Source: Thermococcus sp. (GTDB lineage Archaea > Methanobacteriota_B > Thermococci > Thermococcales > Thermococcaceae). Taken from it: 7,078 nucleotides of DNA. The notes below the pieces were generated by a model. That model was not told where the DNA came from and made no database searches. It was given only the letters and a program-made list of their open reading frames with translations. The first letter of the stretch is position 1. The number at the start of each line of letters is the position of its first letter. The position numbers were made by a program, and so were the translations under genes. Below, piece by piece: positions 5,381-7,078 of this stretch. Where the stretch lies: contig JAGGWM010000105.1 in NCBI GenBank assembly GCA_021157445.1, forward strand, positions 1 to 7,078. The letters are read 5' to 3'.

Positions 5381-6601
5381 ATGGCAAAGGGTATTTACGA
5401 GTGCATTAGCTGTGGCCATAGGGAGGTTAGAGACTCCAATATTGCTTTACTGGAAAATTCATGCCCAAAGTGCGGCTCTGACATGGTTCTTGTTGGCTTT
5501 GAGATTGAACCCGTTGAGGAAACCCATGATGAGGAGCTTATGAAGAAGCTTGGCGAGTTTTATTCCTTAGGTGAAATGCAGACTAAGGGAGATGTCCTGG
5601 CTTTTGAGGTTCTGGAGATAAAGGAAACCAACTTTGAGAGGGTTCTTAAGGAACTTGAAGAGCTCGGCTACTGGGCGGCTTTAAAGAAGAGAGAAGGGAA
5701 AATAGTTCTTTTCGTCTTTCCGGCGCAATCGGTTAAAGAAGAAAATCCCCTCATAGGAATAGGGCTTTTCATAGCCACAGTTTTAAGCACTCTTTTTGCC
5801 GGTTACTGGCTTTCGAGCTCATACATAGCGTTTCTTGACCAGTACAATCTTCCGGGAATAAGGAACATCTATCTCAACGCTCTTGCATTTTCAATAAGCG
5901 TTCTTGCAATTTTGGGCACTCACGAAATGGGTCATAAAATAGCCGCTACACTTCACGGAGTAAAGTCGACTTTTCCCTACTTCATACCCTTCCCAAACAT
6001 CTTGGGAACTCTTGGTGCTGTAATAAGGGTTAAATCTCCCATACCAACAAGGAACGCTGCCATAGATCTCGGCTCGAGCGGCCCCATCGCTGGATTTATC
6101 GTTGCCATTCCAGTGTTGTTTATAGGGCTAAGGCTTTCTCCAACCCTGCCAGTTTCTGCAGCTCAGATGGAAGGCGGAATAGCCTTTGGCCAGAGTCTAA
6201 TAATGCATCTCCTTGAGCGATATGTCTTTAGAATTCCCGAAAACTATGTGATCTACCTTCATCCCGTGGCAATAGCCGGTTGGGTGGGGATACTAGTAAC
6301 GTTCTTAAACCTTATTCCAGCCGCTCAGCTCGATGGCGGGCATATAGCAAGGGCTTTCCTCGGAGAGAAGCTCCACTCGATTTTGACATTTGGACTGGGC
6401 TTGGCCATGATCGGGTTAAGTGTTCTCTGGGCCGGGTGGCTTATCTGGGGGTTCATAATTTTGCTTATGGGAAGAATCGGCAACCCGGGTGCGTTGGATG
6501 AAGTGAGCCCAGTATCGCCAAAAAGAGTTGCATTGGCTTTGATCGTGCTTGCAATATTCATCCTCTCGGCAACGCCCGTGCCTATAAGCGTTGTTCAGTG
6601 A
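5381..6601 (+). CDS. Site-2 protease family intramembrane zinc metalloprotease (M50) with N-terminal zinc ribbon
   Basis: This 406-residue polytopic membrane protein belongs to the M50 site-2 protease family, which cuts transmembrane segments of substrates within the bilayer. The catalytic motif HEMGH (181-185) supplies two zinc-binding His and the Glu. The second family motif, NLIPAAQLDGGH (310-321), supplies the third ligand, Asp318. Both signatures are intact, so an active enzyme is expected. Hydrophobic segments are seen at about 124-146, 163-184, 229-250, 292-314, 333-349, 350-366 and 383-404. The N terminus is a small zinc ribbon: Cys8, Cys11, Cys28 and Cys31 in two CxxC knuckles. An acidic helical part (43-66) and a mixed alpha/beta segment (72-114) precede the first membrane helix. 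The soluble part probably faces the cytoplasm and may bind a partner or substrate. No PDZ or CBS domain is seen. A candidate promoter precedes the gene and a T-rich terminator follows it. No anti-sigma-like or other substrate gene is adjacent, so the substrate is unknown. Confidence 0.93.
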   Translation: MAKGIYECISCGHREVRDSNIALLENSCPKCGSDMVLVGFEIEPVEETHDEELMKKLGEFYSLGEMQTKGDVLAFEVLEIKETNFERVLKELEELGYWAALKKREGKIVLFVFPAQSVKEENPLIGIGLFIATVLSTLFAGYWLSSSYIAFLDQYNLPGIRNIYLNALAFSISVLAILGTHEMGHKIAATLHGVKSTFPYFIPFPNILGTLGAVIRVKSPIPTRNAAIDLGSSGPIAGFIVAIPVLFIGLRLSPTLPVSAAQMEGGIAFGQSLIMHLLERYVFRIPENYVIYLHPVAIAGWVGILVTFLNLIPAAQLDGGHIARAFLGEKLHSILTFGLGLAMIGLSVLWAGWLIWGFIILLMGRIGNPGALDEVSPVSPKRVALALIVLAIFILSATPVPISVVQ

Positions 6602-6617
6602 TTTTGTTTTTCTTTTT
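6602..6617 (+). terminator. T-rich transcription terminator after the site-2 protease
   Basis: Three T-runs (T4, T5, T5) separated by single G and C bases start immediately after the TGA stop of the protease. Thermococcal RNA polymerase terminates at such oligo-T stretches without needing a hairpin. The tract fills the gap between two convergent genes and overlaps the first bases of the minus-strand gene's stop codon. Confidence 0.7.
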
Positions 6618-7078
6618 ATAGTTCGTCTAAAATTGAGAGTACTTTTTTGATAATTTCAGGTGGAGTTGACCCACCAATTTTTGTAAGTTTTCTCTTTAGG
6701 GCATTGAGGGATACCTCATCGAACCAGCCGTTTTTCAATTGCCATCTAATCTCCTCTAAAATCGTGCTAGGATTTGCAAATGGGAGGAGCAACCTTAAAT
6801 CATCCACATCCCTTTCTCTCTCGAGAGAAGTGACAAGTTTTGTTATTATTAAGTCTTCTACGGAAATGAGTTTTATCTCAAATGCTCTAAACTTTTCCCC
6901 AATGAGGTGGTCTAAGTCCTCGGCTCTTATTGCCATATTTTTGCTAAACTTTAAAGGTCCTATTCTTTCTCCGAAAATATCCAACCGTCCACCGTCAGGA
7001 AACTCAACAATCCAAACAGGAGTCTCTCCAAAAATGGTTTCAACTAATTTGAAGGCAATAGGAAAACCGGGTATAGGA
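6616..7078 (-). CDS. Partial nucleotidyltransferase / AbiEii-like protein (C-terminal part, cut by right edge)
   Basis: The frame stays open from the TAA at 6616-6618 to the right edge, so about 153 C-terminal residues are visible and the start is outside. The TTG at 6984 lies in the middle of a continuous sequence (DGGRLDIFGERIG) with no SD site and is not taken as the start. The segment FRAFEIKLISVEDLIITKLVTSLERERDVDDLRLLL resembles the helical part after the catalytic core of nucleotidyltransferase-fold proteins of the DUF6036 or AbiEii type, where a SVEDL..TK element and an R-D-x-x-D-x-R-x-L-L element recur. The strand-rich part before it (PVWIVEFPDGG, LDIFG) fits the second half of the sheet. 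The diagnostic G-S...D-x-D motif would lie beyond the edge and cannot be checked. Such proteins are often toxins with a small antitoxin gene next to them, but that is untested here. The gene converges on the protease gene and looks more A+T-rich than it. Confidence 0.65.
   Translation of the reverse strand, partial: PIPGFPIAFKLVETIFGETPVWIVEFPDGGRLDIFGERIGPLKFSKNMAIRAEDLDHLIGEKFRAFEIKLISVEDLIITKLVTSLERERDVDDLRLLLPFANPSTILEEIRWQLKNGWFDEVSLNALKRKLTKIGGSTPPEIIKKVLSILDEL

Noticed and set aside
6280..6561. Open frames on both strands within the C-terminal part of the site-2 protease gene
   Set aside because: They overlap the essential LDGG motif region of an intact gene and show no signals of their own.
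6982..6984. TTG on the minus strand as start of the right-edge gene
   Set aside because: The frame remains open to the window edge with sensible protein sequence and no SD site before the TTG, so the gene is partial and not a 122-residue protein.

Overview
This window comes from a hyperthermophilic euryarchaeon of the order Thermococcales (Thermococcus, Pyrococcus or a close relative). The evidence is Shine-Dalgarno sites matching the archaeal anti-SD complement (GGTGAT, GAGGTGAT, GGTGGG), proteins rich in Lys, Glu and Ile, TATA-type promoter elements, T-rich terminators, and the gene set itself: an archaeal TadC/ArlJ-type pilus platform, a COG1361-like surface protein, the two-subunit aconitase-X enzyme of the archaeal mevalonate pathway, and a zinc-ribbon site-2 protease. 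The species cannot be fixed from the sequence.

Layout. (1) Positions 10-3632 hold two translationally coupled cell-envelope genes. The first encodes a polytopic membrane protein with two T2SSF (GspF/TadC-like) domains. The second encodes a large secreted, C-terminally anchored, probably glycosylated beta-rich protein whose start codon overlaps the first gene's stop codon (ATGA). An SD site at the left edge and the missing ATPase suggest that the operon begins upstream. (2) Positions 3633-3775 are an intergenic stretch with an inverted repeat over the stop codon of the second gene and a candidate promoter. (3) Positions 3776-5338 hold a two-gene operon for phosphomevalonate dehydratase (large aconitase-X subunit, then small DUF126 subunit). 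This enzyme dehydrates (R)-5-phosphomevalonate on the archaeal route to isopentenyl diphosphate and membrane lipids. (4) Positions 5381-6601 hold an intramembrane metalloprotease (site-2 protease, M50) with a cytosolic-type zinc ribbon at its N terminus, probably with its own promoter. (5) A T-rich terminator separates it from a convergent minus-strand gene, cut by the right edge, that looks like the C-terminal part of a nucleotidyltransferase/AbiEii-like protein.

How the genes relate: the first pair probably works together at the cell surface (assembly platform plus surface or pilus-associated glycoprotein). The dehydratase subunits form one enzyme. The protease and the minus-strand gene show no obvious functional link to them. 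The envelope genes and the right-edge gene look more A+T-rich by eye than the dehydratase and protease genes. Three genes have in-frame upstream extensions that I reject in favour of downstream ATG starts with good SD sites (1716, 3776, 5381). I see no tRNA, rRNA, CRISPR array, insertion sequence or replication origin. No clearly undescribed system is complete within the window. The least characterised parts are the repeat-built surface protein coupled to the TadC-like platform and the truncated gene at the right edge.
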